A stretch of 64,000 nt of DNA from an uncultured Verrucomicrobiota bacterium (lineage in GTDB: Bacteria > Verrucomicrobiota > Kiritimatiellia > CAIVKH01). Where the stretch lies: NCBI GenBank assembly GCA_937873455.1, contig CALMYG010000004.1, positions 1 through 64,000 of the forward strand, read 5' to 3'. Shown in pieces: positions 8,322 through 17,205 of the stretch. Positions within the stretch are counted from its first letter, which is position 1. Each line of letters opens with the position of its first letter. The translations under genes and the position numbers were made by a program. The notes below the pieces were generated by a model. That model ran no database searches, was not told the origin of the DNA, and saw only the letters and a program-made list of their open reading frames with translations.

Positions 8322-9773
8322 CTAAAACTGAAAATACAAAAACGGCGAACTGCTGTTGACCATTAATACACCGATGGACACGACGAAGAGGACGATCACG
8401 CCCGCCGTGCGTATCACGATCTGTGGGGTCGACGAACCAAACGCCGGTGCGACTTCCTCATCTTCCGCCACGCGGAAGAACCGCCAACTGTTCGGCAGGC
8501 AAAAGGCCCCGAGGCAAGCCATCACCAGGGCGCTCACCAGGAATCCCAACGGCAACCCGGTGGACCAGTCCACAACGCCCCAACCCTGTAACCCGGTCAT
8601 CCCGGCCCACACCGCGAGCGCTTGGTTCAGATCGGCCGCTCGAAACGGAACCCAGGCCAGACAGACCAGCAGGAAGGTTCGAATTCTCCCCCACCCCGCG
8701 TGACGTGGTGTCGCACGATTCCAACAGCGCTCCCAGGCGAGCAAGCCGCCATGCATCGCGCCCCAGACCACAAACGTCCAATTCGCCCCGTGCCACAATC
8801 CTCCCAACAACATGACCAAAAGCAAGTTGACATAGGTTCTACCCGGCCCGAGGCGGTTTCCGCCAAGCGGGATATACAAGTAATCGCGCAGCCAGTTCGA
8901 CAGGGAGATATGCCATCGCCGCCAGAAATCGGTAATCGATACCGCCTGATACGGCGAGTTGAAGTTAATCGGAAAACGGAAGCCGAACATCAGGCCCAAC
9001 CCCACCGCCATGTCGGAATACCCGCTGAAATCGAAGTAAATCTGCATGGCATAAGCCAAGGTGCCGATCCACGCGGCGGCAAATCCCGGGTGCGCGGTAT
9101 CAAACGCCAACGCGGTCAATGGGGCCACCGCATCGGCAACCAGCACTTTTTTTGCCAATCCAACGACAAACAACGCGGCCCCTCGCGATGCCTTGCCCCA
9201 GGTATGGGTTCGCTCCGCCATCTGCTCGGCCAGTTCGTGATATCGGACGATAGGTCCCGCCACCAACTGGGGAAACAAGGCCACATAACAAGCAAAATCC
9301 AGAAACGAGCGTGTCGCCTTGGCCCGACCTTTGTACAGGTCAATGGTGTAACTCATGCTCTGGAAGGTGTAGAAGGAGATGCCGACCGGGAGGACGAGGT
9401 GGAGGAGAGGAATGGATACGGGATGCTGGATACTGGATGCTGGGAAGAGGGTGGCGAGGCCGTAGTTGAGGGTGGTGGCGAACATGTCGAAATATTTGAA
9501 GAAGCCGAGAAGGGCGAGGTTCGAGATGACCGACAAGGCGACCCATTGTTTTTTGCCTCGAGTCGTATGCGCCCTCCCCAATCCTTTTCCCGCCGTGAAA
9601 TCAATCACGGTGGATAGCACCATCAACCCGCAAAACCGGTAATCCCACCAGCCATAAAACAGATAACTGGCCAAGGTAAGAAACAGGGTGCGACCGCGAG
9701 CCGGTAACAGGTAATACCCGGCCAGCACAAGAGGCAGGAACAGGAAGATAAATTCGTAGCTGCTGAAAATCAT
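8322..9773 (-). CDS. MBOAT-family O-acyltransferase, AlgI-like
   Basis: This 483-residue polytopic protein shows the standard MBOAT landmarks: 'WRRWHISLSNWLRDYLYIPL' around residue 290 and the catalytic His in 'GGLWHGANWTF' around residue 325. It should carry acetyl groups across the inner membrane for modification of an exported polysaccharide, with the AlgX/AlgJ-like protein encoded next. Residues 110-124 ('FPASSIQHPVSIPLL') are encoded by a run of GGATRCT heptamers (about 9405-9450) in a loop between membrane segments. The same words fill the gap upstream at 9788-9832, so the loop has apparently been replaced or extended by repeat DNA. Confidence 0.9.
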   Translation of the reverse strand: MIFSSYEFIFLFLPLVLAGYYLLPARGRTLFLTLASYLFYGWWDYRFCGLMVLSTVIDFTAGKGLGRAHTTRGKKQWVALSVISNLALLGFFKYFDMFATTLNYGLATLFPASSIQHPVSIPLLHLVLPVGISFYTFQSMSYTIDLYKGRAKATRSFLDFACYVALFPQLVAGPIVRYHELAEQMAERTHTWGKASRGAALFVVGLAKKVLVADAVAPLTALAFDTAHPGFAAAWIGTLAYAMQIYFDFSGYSDMAVGLGLMFGFRFPINFNSPYQAVSITDFWRRWHISLSNWLRDYLYIPLGGNRLGPGRTYVNLLLVMLLGGLWHGANWTFVVWGAMHGGLLAWERCWNRATPRHAGWGRIRTFLLVCLAWVPFRAADLNQALAVWAGMTGLQGWGVVDWSTGLPLGFLVSALVMACLGAFCLPNSWRFFRVAEDEEVAPAFGSSTPQIVIRTAGVIVLFVVSIGVLMVNSSSPFLYFQF

Positions 9774-10263
9774 GGGAGTGGGGAGGAAGGCTGGATACCG
9801 GATACTGGATGCTGGTTACTGGATGCTGGAAACACTTAGTCGCCTACACTTACTCGCATCCACTTAATCGGATACTCTTACTCGTTTACTCTTAATCGAT
9901 CCACTTACTCGCCTACACTTAATCGGATTCGCTTCGAATTCACGATCGTTTAAGCGGGTCGAGTAAGTGTAACCGATTAAGAGTGGGGATTAAGTGTCAT
10001 CGGAAACTCTCCATTCCTATCCTTGGTATCCGTGGTTAAAAGGAAAATACCACTACGGAAGGCACGCCTGCCCGCCTCTGGAGGGGATTTACGTGGAAGC
10101 GGATGAGGGTATAACTACGAAACACACGAAAGAAAATCTGACCATCTCTTTCCGCGCAATTCCGCGTCTTCCGTAGTTTTCACTCTTTTCGTGTGTTTTG
10201 TGTTTTTCGTAGTTTCAATTTTTCCCGCAATTTAATCACGTGCACTGCATTATCTGCTGGCAT
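9774..10263. repeat. Gap with GGATRCT, TACACTT/ACTCG and CCGTAGTT words
   Basis: No gene. GGATACTGGATGCTGG words at 9788-9832; a complete TACACTT-AATCG element with its inverted arm (GATTAAGAGTGGGGATTAAG) at 9838-9995; then ACTACGGAAGGCACGCCTGC with an embedded CCCGCCTCTGGAGGGG module, ACGAAACACACGAAAG, and the inverted CTTTTCGTGTGTTTTG to 10215. Confidence 0.75.
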
Positions 10264-10644
10264 TCACTTCGCAACGGAACCGGCCAGATTCGGATTATCC
10301 GGATTCACAATGACCGCCTGCTTGGCCGGAGAAAGCATAAGATCCATGTCTTCCATGGGCACCGCGCCCAGCAAAACCTCATCCCCGAGGACCAGGGCGC
10401 CGGTAAAACATGCCCGGTTTCCGAAATTGACCTGAACCGGCCCGACGTAGGCGCATAAGAGCCTGCATCCGTCCGCGGTGGTGACTTCCCGCTTTTCCAG
10501 TTCAGCCAGCTCAAGCTGTAACGCTACATGCTCAGGGACACATAAATGCAACGCCCCGATATCCGCCAGCGCCTTGACCTCCAGCGGGGCCAGTCCAGCC
10601 TTCCGGGGATTGGACAAGATCAGGTTGGCTCGTATCAATCCCAT
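10264..10644 (-). CDS. Clan AA (retropepsin-like) aspartic protease family protein
   Basis: At 126 residues it matches the size and layout of the small bacterial clan AA family. 'ALADIGALHLCVPEH' near residue 26 holds the catalytic Asp, and 'LGAVPMEDMDLM' is the conserved C-terminal motif. The usual D-T/S-G-A triad is D-I-G-A here (codons GAT ATC GGG), so catalysis may be lost. These genes often stand alone among toxin-antitoxin-like accessory genes, as here beside HepT/MntA. Target unknown. Confidence 0.8.
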   Translation of the reverse strand: MGLIRANLILSNPRKAGLAPLEVKALADIGALHLCVPEHVALQLELAELEKREVTTADGCRLLCAYVGPVQVNFGNRACFTGALVLGDEVLLGAVPMEDMDLMLSPAKQAVIVNPDNPNLAGSVAK

Positions 10645-10991
10645 AAATAAAGCATAGGCTAACCCGGAGGAGTGTCAATGTGCTTTCCGGTTAGGCCACA
10701 CGTATCCATGACCACTTCACCGCAGACTATAGACCGGAGACCGATTACCTACACGTAATCGCCTACACGTACTCGCTTACTCTTACTCGCTTACACTTAA
10801 TCGGATTCACTTACTCGATTCACCTACTCGTATACACGTAATTTCGATTAGGTTAGCGAGTGTGTTAACGATCGATGTTAAAGAGAATGTGGGCTACTTT
10901 TGAATAGTTGAAAAAGACCACCACGGAGTTTACGGATGACACGAATCATAAGATCGATTGCTTGCACATACTCCATTCGTTTATCTGGCGC
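10645..10991. repeat. Gap with TACACTT/ACTCG heptamers and one ATCCGTG arm
   Basis: No gene. CTATAGACCGGAGACCG words are followed by about 115 bp of alternating TACACTT, AATCG and ACTCG words (10744-10860) with an inverted end (TAGGTTAGCGAGTGTGTTAA). A single CCACGGAGTTTACGGATGAC arm (10919-10948) runs up to the HepT gene. Confidence 0.75.
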
Positions 10992-11507
10992 TCAGACCCC
11001 TGGTTCATCTTGGCTGCCCCCAGCATGTTCAAGCCGCTCAAGAAATTGATCAAAGCGATCCAGGTCAGCTTGCAAAGGTCCTCTAACCGCATCAAACCGC
11101 CCCCGGACAAAGTCGATCCGGGCCCAGTCGTAATCGATGTCATAGTAGTACCGTTTAAAATGACGAAAGCGCAGCAAATCATCGAGCAAGGATTGCGTGC
11201 GGTCCGTCACTACCGGCTCCCGGACATTCTCAATCGCAAGGGTCATCTTGCTGAGCAAATCCTGATGCCAACGATCCTTACGCAAGGAGTTCTCGAAAAA
11301 CTGGCTGATCCTCAGGAATATGGTCTCCAGACCGGTGTAATAATTGACCAGCGTATCCGCGAGCACAATAGCTTGATCCCGGTTGCGCTGATCTGGTAAA
11401 GGCAATCTTCGCACGGCATCATCATAGAAGCCTTCCAAACGCGCCAAAACGGCACGTGTTTTAGCGATTTCACCACGCAATACCGCCACCTCATTGGACA
11501 CGCTCAT
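10992..11507 (-). CDS. HepT-like ribonuclease toxin
   Basis: A 171-residue helical protein of the HepT/DUF86-related group. 'LLRFRHFKRYYYDIDYDWARI' near residue 130 corresponds to the R-x4-H-x-Y active-site region of these toxins, and 'WHQDLLSKM' upstream is also typical of this subgroup. The start codon lies inside the MntA gene (17-bp overlap), the usual order with the nucleotidyltransferase antitoxin first. It would act as an RNase unless modified by the partner. It lies between two inverted ATCCGTG arms. Confidence 0.75.
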   Translation of the reverse strand: MSVSNEVAVLRGEIAKTRAVLARLEGFYDDAVRRLPLPDQRNRDQAIVLADTLVNYYTGLETIFLRISQFFENSLRKDRWHQDLLSKMTLAIENVREPVVTDRTQSLLDDLLRFRHFKRYYYDIDYDWARIDFVRGRFDAVRGPLQADLDRFDQFLERLEHAGGSQDEPGV

Positions 11508-11877
11508 AAACCAGCTTTCCTTTCATGCGTATAATGGAAGCAAATTCCGGCTCTATTTTGTCAATTTCGACCAGATCAAGAGGGAAACTGGTCATCGCCT
11601 CCGCGTCTCGGTGCATCTGAAAAAACGTCAGGGAATCCGTTGCGCCTTCCACCGCAATATCAATATCGGAATGCTCATTAAAATGCCGGCGATTAATCAG
11701 GGATCCCCATTGGTAAATTCGAAGGGGGCGATAACGCTTGGCCAGCAGTTCAATAATCGCCGCAGCATCCCGGGCGGCTTGAGCATATCTCCTGTCCAGT
11801 TTCGCCTTGTGGACAGCCTCCCGTTCTTCAAGGCGCTTGCGGGCGGCATGAATATCAATGGATGCTGGCCGTGCCAT
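11491..11877 (-). CDS. MntA-like minimal nucleotidyltransferase antitoxin
   Basis: The 128-residue protein has the minimal nucleotidyltransferase signature G-S-x10-D-x-D in 'WGSLINRRHFNEHSDIDIAV' (around residues 57-76), with a third acidic residue in 'FPLDLVEIDKI'. In characterised pairs MntA-type proteins AMPylate a Tyr of HepT and neutralise it. It overlaps the HepT-like gene by 17 bp, so the two are translationally coupled. A lysine- and arginine-rich helix leads at the N-terminus. Confidence 0.8.
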   Translation of the reverse strand: MARPASIDIHAARKRLEEREAVHKAKLDRRYAQAARDAAAIIELLAKRYRPLRIYQWGSLINRRHFNEHSDIDIAVEGATDSLTFFQMHRDAEAMTSFPLDLVEIDKIEPEFASIIRMKGKLVYERVQ

Positions 11878-11940
11878 AGTCTAAAGGTTAGCCGAAAATC
11901 AAGAGGCCGACAAGCGAACATTCCCCGTTTTTGACGTCTC

Positions 11941-12015
11941 CATCCCCATCCGTGATATCCGTGTGATCCGTGGTTAAAAAAAGACCACGGATTACACGGA
12001 TCGCACGGATAGTTT
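11941..12015. repeat. ATCCGTG arms in tail-to-tail order
   Basis: ATCCGTGATATCCGTGTG...CCGTGG, then an A7 spacer, then CCACGGATTACACGGATC. The arm order is reversed compared with most elements here, so the right-hand arm may close a pair with the arm at 10919-10948, with HepT/MntA between. The rest of 11878-12168 holds a few YATCG words near 12140-12172. Confidence 0.8.
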
Positions 12016-12168
12016 AAAACATGAGGTACTCGCCGCTCGCTTTTATTGCAACGTGCACGTGCAATGGTTCTGTTGAACAAAGCATAAACCACTGGCTATG
12101 GCCGCATGTTGTGGTTGCGGCGTGTGAATTCGCCTGTTGTCGTTCGTCCTTCGCCCTTCGTCCATCGC

Positions 12169-13305
12169 CTATCCCTCAAGCCCCATAACCGCATTGATTT
12201 TATTCATCACCACATCCCACGTGAACAGGGATTCAACGCGGCGGCGGGAGGCTTCCGCCATGCGCTTTTTATTGCTCGGGTCGGTGTAATACCGGTCAAC
12301 GGCGTGGGCTATGGCTTCCGGCGAACTGCGCGGTACAATGTACCCGGTTTCGGAATCCGCGATCATCTCCGGCATGCCGTTGACGTCAGCGCCAATGCAG
12401 GGCAACCCTTGACTCATGGCCTCAAGAAATACGAAACCATACGAATCGCGCAACGACGGCAAAACGAAAAGATCAGCCGAACGGTAGTGGTCCAAGCTGA
12501 CCTTCCCGGATATCCAGTGCACGCCCGGCTGATCCGCCAACGTGCCTTGTTGTTGTTTCTGCGCCTCGTCCGGCCCGACAATGAACAGCTCCACCTTGGG
12601 ATGCCGGGCGCGGATTGCCGGCATTGCCGCCAAGACATCACGCCCGCCTTTAAGACCGAAATCCCAGCCGACAAACAACAAGCGGTGGGTAAATTCCTCG
12701 GGAAACTCCGCCGGTGCATTCCGCTCATATTCCGGCGGAACCCCATTACCAACCGAGGTGATCTTTTCCGGTCGGACCCCCGATGTCTCGATGATGTTTT
12801 GGCGCAGGTACTCGCCCGCGGTGAATATATGGGTCGCGCACCGGAACAATTCGTCCTGCAAGGCGATGAATGCCGGCTCCTTGCGGGGATGGGGTCGCCA
12901 TGGCGTAAAACCATCGTCACGGGCCAATCGGGCATTATAATTGATGAATACGTAGTATTCCATATCCCGGTAACCGGGATGAGGAAAATACTCCTTGGAC
13001 ATCTGGAGGATTTTTCCGCCCGGCGGGAGCAGTCGGTCCAACAACTTGCCGTTGAGCCGGGTATGCCGCTGCCAGGCCTCGGGCGAGTACATCCCGAATT
13101 CCCAACGTCGGCGGAACCAGACCTCCCGGCGGGGATGGAACCCCCGGATGGCCGGCCACAACCTGGGCCATAACGCCTGGCGACAATCAATAGGAACCAC
13201 CGGATGACCATGCTCTTCGTACCACCCGGCAACATATTGGCTCAACCGGGAAGATGATTTCGGTTGCGCTATTAGGCCGATGGCTGGTTTATAGGTGGAA
13301 GACAT
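12169..13305 (-). CDS. GT4-family glycosyltransferase
   Basis: A 378-residue GT-B enzyme. The C-terminal donor site has 'RLLFVGWDFGLKGG' and the family motif 'LPSLRDSYGFVFLEAMSQGLPCIGAD' (E-x7-E type), followed by 'TGYIVPRSSPEAIA'. The N-terminal half is more divergent, with 'ILQMSKEYFPHPGYRD'. It probably adds one sugar from a nucleotide donor on the cytoplasmic side. It ends within YATCGTC words at 12140-12172. Confidence 0.9.
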   Translation of the reverse strand: MSSTYKPAIGLIAQPKSSSRLSQYVAGWYEEHGHPVVPIDCRQALWPRLWPAIRGFHPRREVWFRRRWEFGMYSPEAWQRHTRLNGKLLDRLLPPGGKILQMSKEYFPHPGYRDMEYYVFINYNARLARDDGFTPWRPHPRKEPAFIALQDELFRCATHIFTAGEYLRQNIIETSGVRPEKITSVGNGVPPEYERNAPAEFPEEFTHRLLFVGWDFGLKGGRDVLAAMPAIRARHPKVELFIVGPDEAQKQQQGTLADQPGVHWISGKVSLDHYRSADLFVLPSLRDSYGFVFLEAMSQGLPCIGADVNGMPEMIADSETGYIVPRSSPEAIAHAVDRYYTDPSNKKRMAEASRRRVESLFTWDVVMNKINAVMGLEG

Positions 13306-13326
13306 GCGTTGCGCCGGTAGAGTTTT

Positions 13327-13470
13327 TCAGGGCTTCCCGTGAGTGCAATATCCGGAATTGATTACTGCGCACGAATTAATCTCTTCAACATACCGAAATT
13401 GGATATCATCATTCATGTAGTAGAATGCCTCGAACTGATTTATCTGATCTTTGGCCATTTTACCGCTCAT
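13327..13470 (-). CDS. Possible 47-residue ORF or gene remnant
   Basis: The gap 13306-13603 contains no word repeats, which is unusual here. It holds an ATG-TGA frame with a protein-like composition ('QINQFEAFYYMNDD', 'QFRYVEEINSC'). The frame stays open upstream for about 11 further codons. I recognise no family. It could be a short gene or the C-terminal remnant of one. Confidence 0.25.
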   Translation of the reverse strand: MSGKMAKDQINQFEAFYYMNDDIQFRYVEEINSCAVINSGYCTHGKP

Positions 13471-13603
13471 CTTAAAACTTAAGAACCAAGCCAATGCAAT
13501 ACTCTAACTCACGATTACATTCAACAGATAGATTAGATGTAAGGCTCGTCACTCAGGCTAGGAGCAGGCCCCCCAAAGCTGGGCACTACTTAGGATCATA
13601 TGC

Positions 13604-14722
13604 TCAAGCTCGTTCATGAAAGTCCCCCAGCACTTGCCGAGCGCGAATCGGCCAAGCGTATCTCTGTTCAAGGTGGACACGAGCAGTCGCACCAAGCCGA
13701 CGGCGCAACGCAGGGGCATCAATTAGCCGTCGCACTGCCCGCTCCCACGCGTCCATATCATCTGGACCGGCTAGCAATGCATCGACCTCATCTGTTAGCA
13801 CTTCACGCAACACGGGAAGATCTGAACAAACGATGGACTTACCTGCTGCCATATATTCGAATAACTTCAACGGAGACATCCATGCCGATATATCGTGGCC
13901 ACCCGATACAACTACGGCGTTACGATAGGGAGCAAGAACCACCCAAAAGCGGGCCAAATGTTGCGGCAACTCACAGGGGTCAAGGTGGCCGTGGAAGACA
14001 AGGTTGGTCAGGCCGGGAGTGGACGCCCGCCAATGATCAACAGCACCCGGTGTGCCGCCGATCACCTCAAACCGGACATCTGGCATACGCGCGGCAAGCA
14101 CGGCGATGGTTTCCATACCCTTGCCTGGATAGAGATGGCCGGTGTAGCCGATTGTCGGATTCGGTGCTTCCGCAGATGGATCGGATAAAGAATAGATGGC
14201 TGGATCGGCTCCGTCATGTGCAACAATCACACGACCCACTTCAACCCTGTACATATGCTGGAAGTAATCGCGCAAACCAGCGGAAATAACCACTACATGG
14301 GCCAAGGCATCAGAGCGGAGCAAACAAGCGAAAGAAAATCTTGCCACCCGCCCGACCAGCGGCTGATGCGCCTCAAACACGGTAGCAACTCCACATGTCG
14401 AAGCGGCGGCGCAGGCGGTGACCTGGCGGCTGTATACCAAGTTTGCTCCAAGACGCCGTGCTCGTTTCGCTGCGCGTATCGCGTAGACATGGGGAGACCA
14501 CCGCCGGTAAGCGGATTGCAAGTGTTCAATAGTAAACGATGCGGGAACCCCGTAGCGCTTACAAATCTCGGCGCCAGGCGGAGGCTCGACAGCACCCATC
14601 CAAGGAACAATCAGGGTTACATCGTGTCCAATGGATGCAAACGCTGCACACATCTGCATGACCTGAACACCGTTTGCTGCAGACGACGGTATGGGATAAG
14701 GACCTATGTAAACTAGTTTCAT
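13604..14722 (-). CDS. GT4-family glycosyltransferase
   Basis: Translation most likely starts at the ATG at 14722 ('MKLVYIGPYPIPSSAANGVQ'), which overlaps the stop of the asparagine synthetase gene as ATGA; the frame upstream lacks family similarity. The 372-residue product has the N-terminal glycine-rich acceptor loop and the C-terminal donor motifs 'GYTGHLYPGKGMETI' and 'SPLKLFEYMAAGKSIVCSDLPV'. Coupling to the synthetase suggests both act on the same glycan, for instance one bearing an amidated uronic acid. Confidence 0.9.
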   Translation of the reverse strand: MKLVYIGPYPIPSSAANGVQVMQMCAAFASIGHDVTLIVPWMGAVEPPPGAEICKRYGVPASFTIEHLQSAYRRWSPHVYAIRAAKRARRLGANLVYSRQVTACAAASTCGVATVFEAHQPLVGRVARFSFACLLRSDALAHVVVISAGLRDYFQHMYRVEVGRVIVAHDGADPAIYSLSDPSAEAPNPTIGYTGHLYPGKGMETIAVLAARMPDVRFEVIGGTPGAVDHWRASTPGLTNLVFHGHLDPCELPQHLARFWVVLAPYRNAVVVSGGHDISAWMSPLKLFEYMAAGKSIVCSDLPVLREVLTDEVDALLAGPDDMDAWERAVRRLIDAPALRRRLGATARVHLEQRYAWPIRARQVLGDFHERA

Positions 14723-16482
14723 GGTGTAGTCTCTGCACCGCCATCCAGGCCCGGCCAACGGGTCAACAGGTTCTCCTGCCAGGACCGGCCATCACCAGAG
14801 AAAGCCGCTCCCCACTCGCGAGTCGGCATGCCAAATCCTTTTTTCCCCCGATCAAGGATATGTTGGGGCAGGCGATCGCGCAATGCATGCCGGAAGATCC
14901 CTTTGGAACGACCACCGAGATAACGGATATCTTCGGGTAAGGAAAACGCGAATTCGATTAATGCCTGGGAAAGCAAGGGCACCCGGACTTCCAGAGCTAC
15001 CTGCATGCTCGCCCGGTCGACCTTGGTATGGATGTCGTCGTGGAGGTAGGTGTGAAAATCAACGACCTGCCAGCGGGTGCGGACCGGCAGATCATCCCGG
15101 TAATATTTCCGGAAATACCAGTAGTCATCATAGTCGGCCGGAATATTCCAGCGAGCGGCCCAGGCGCACTTGTCCTGCTTGAGCAAACCTCCAAGCAACA
15201 CGGTATAGGCCTCGAACTCGTTCCACACCTTTTCGTAGCCGAGGCGCCGAAGTGCGCGGGAAAACGGATCGCGCCGATGCGAGCGACCCCAGCGGGTTAC
15301 TGCGGGAGCAGCGCAGGATCGCAGCATGCGGGAAGCAGGACGTCGGCGGTGCATGGCCTCGTACCAGCGGTAACCACCAAACAATTCGTCACCACCGTCG
15401 CCGCTAAGGGCGACGGTAATGCCATCGCGCGCAAACCGCGACACCAGATGGGTGGGTACGCTCGAACTGTCGGCGAAGGGTTCATCGTACCACGACGGGA
15501 TATTGCGTTGACCCAGGGCGGCGTCTTCCGGCCCACACATCCGGTGGGCATGCGCAGTCCCAAGGTGGCGGGCGACATCTTCGGCAAATGCGCTTTCGTC
15601 ATACCCCTTCTCGGCAAATCCGATGGAGTAGGTATGTATATGGGGCGAGCGCCGTACCGCCGAGGCGGCAACGGCGCTGGAGTCGATACCCCCACTGAGA
15701 AATATGCCGACCGGAACATCACTCATCAATTGCTCGACGACCGAGACATCCAGCAAATCAAGCAAACGATCGGCGGCGCCCTCGGGAGTGGTTGGTTGTG
15801 TGGTAACCGGCAACGACCAGTACGAGGAAACGACAATGCCACCGGTTGTCAGATCACAGACGAGTTGCGAGGCCGGAGGCAACTTAAACACATCGCAATA
15901 CCGGGTTTTCGGAGTTGGGATATACCGGTACGTCAGGTAGTCGTATAAGGCAGTTACGTCATCAACCAGATTTCCCGCTCCATGCCATGTTGTCAGCGCC
16001 TTCAGCTCTGAAGCCCACGCAAACCCTCCATTCACCCGGCTGTAGTAGAGAGGTTTAATCCCGGAGCGGTCACGCGCCAAATATACCTTGCGCTCGGTTT
16101 TATCATACAACGCAATGGCGTACATGCCATCCATGCGCTTCAGCAATCCATGAAAACCCCATTCCCGGTACCCGTGCAATACGATTTCGGAGTCGGAATG
16201 ACTGGCAAAGGAATAGCGAGGTTCGAGCTCGCGCTTTAAGCCGGGATAATTATAGATTTCGCCATTAACCGCAATGACCACATCGCCGCGCGCGTCGGTC
16301 ATCGGTTGACGTCCGCGCTCCGAGAGATCGAGAATACTAAGACGCCGGTGACCGATATAGACCTGATCATCACACCATTCGCCCCACTGGTCGGGACCCC
16401 GGTGGATTAACGTGTGCAAGGCACAACGGGAGAGCTCCCGCTCAAAGCGGCTAGCCTGCGTATGACCAAATAATCCACACAT
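14719..16482 (-). CDS. asnB: Glutamine-hydrolysing asparagine synthetase family amidotransferase
   Basis: I set the start at 16482 so that the nucleophilic Cys is residue 2 ('MCGLFG'). The N-terminal class II glutaminase domain has 'HRGPDQ' and 'NGEIYNY'. The C-terminal synthetase domain has the ATP PP-loop 'SGGIDSS' near residue 260. In polysaccharide clusters such enzymes (WbpS-like) often amidate uronic-acid sugars rather than make asparagine. The ATGA overlap with the following GT4 gene favours a glycan role here, but the sequence alone does not decide between the two. Confidence 0.85.
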   Translation of the reverse strand: MCGLFGHTQASRFERELSRCALHTLIHRGPDQWGEWCDDQVYIGHRRLSILDLSERGRQPMTDARGDVVIAVNGEIYNYPGLKRELEPRYSFASHSDSEIVLHGYREWGFHGLLKRMDGMYAIALYDKTERKVYLARDRSGIKPLYYSRVNGGFAWASELKALTTWHGAGNLVDDVTALYDYLTYRYIPTPKTRYCDVFKLPPASQLVCDLTTGGIVVSSYWSLPVTTQPTTPEGAADRLLDLLDVSVVEQLMSDVPVGIFLSGGIDSSAVAASAVRRSPHIHTYSIGFAEKGYDESAFAEDVARHLGTAHAHRMCGPEDAALGQRNIPSWYDEPFADSSSVPTHLVSRFARDGITVALSGDGGDELFGGYRWYEAMHRRRPASRMLRSCAAPAVTRWGRSHRRDPFSRALRRLGYEKVWNEFEAYTVLLGGLLKQDKCAWAARWNIPADYDDYWYFRKYYRDDLPVRTRWQVVDFHTYLHDDIHTKVDRASMQVALEVRVPLLSQALIEFAFSLPEDIRYLGGRSKGIFRHALRDRLPQHILDRGKKGFGMPTREWGAAFSGDGRSWQENLLTRWPGLDGGAETTP

Positions 16483-16509
16483 TGCAAAGATCAATCCACA
16501 AGCCAACCA

Positions 16510-17205
16510 TCAACGTTTATATCCCTCCATGTAGAGGGACTGGATGGTACGCGCCTCGGTGTCCGGCTCCAGTTGATCGAGGTCGGGAAAATCGGAGGCC
16601 CGGAAAGCCGAAGTTATGATGTCCTTAAAGCCGACGTGCTGCAGCTCATACGCCATGGACTCGTGATCATAAATCCATTGGTGTCCCCACCCGTGCATTT
16701 GCCCCATCAAAATGTGGCCCGGCGTCACCAGGCCTGGAAACGAAGCGCCAGCCTGATAAACCCGCCGAAAATATTCCTGATCGCGAGCCTGATAATGCTT
16801 GACGTAAACATCCAATGCCGGACAGGTGATACGGATGCGTCCACCCGGCTTTAGTATGCGATACGCCTCGGAAAGAAAACGACGCCCTTGCTCCAGCGTG
16901 AGATGTTCGATGAAATGGCTATTGTATAAATGGGTGGCCTGATTGTCGGCAACGGGAATCCCTGCCGTAAGATCGAAATTTAACAGATAAGCGTCCCCGG
17001 CGTGAATCAACTTTCCATAAGGTATCTCGGTCAGTGACATCAGTTCGATGTTCAACCATCCCGGCACCCGGTATTTTCCACACCCGGCATGAATTTTTTC
17101 CATGCCGACAAGATCTTTACGAATGCGCCGCACTCGACTGGGGCGGTTCCCGTAGCAACGTATTGCGTCCTTAATCAGGGATCGTAATGATGGGGGTATA
17201 TTCAT
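16510..17205 (-). CDS. SAM-dependent methyltransferase (COG4627-like)
   Basis: The start at 17205 ('MNIPPSLRSLIKDAI') forms an ATGA overlap with the preceding methyltransferase gene. The 231-residue product contains 'EKIHAGCGKYRVPGWLNIE', the shortened SAM-binding loop of this family, then 'HFIEHLTLEQGRRFLSEAYR' and 'LKPGGRIRITCP'. It probably methylates a glycan or glycolipid intermediate, or acts on the same substrate as its coupled partner. Confidence 0.8.
   Translation of the reverse strand: MNIPPSLRSLIKDAIRCYGNRPSRVRRIRKDLVGMEKIHAGCGKYRVPGWLNIELMSLTEIPYGKLIHAGDAYLLNFDLTAGIPVADNQATHLYNSHFIEHLTLEQGRRFLSEAYRILKPGGRIRITCPALDVYVKHYQARDQEYFRRVYQAGASFPGLVTPGHILMGQMHGWGHQWIYDHESMAYELQHVGFKDIITSAFRASDFPDLDQLEPDTEARTIQSLYMEGYKR

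Noticed and set aside
8622..9617. 331-codon plus-strand frame
   Set aside because: Antisense to the AlgI-like gene, which has clear MBOAT motifs.
11977..11990. A7 run between ATCCGTG arms as an intrinsic terminator
   Set aside because: The A run is the loop between two complementary arms, not a T tract following a stem on the coding strand.
12106..13173. 355-codon plus-strand frame
   Set aside because: Antisense to a GT4 gene with full family motifs.
15028..15948. 306-codon plus-strand frame
   Set aside because: Antisense to the asparagine synthetase gene.
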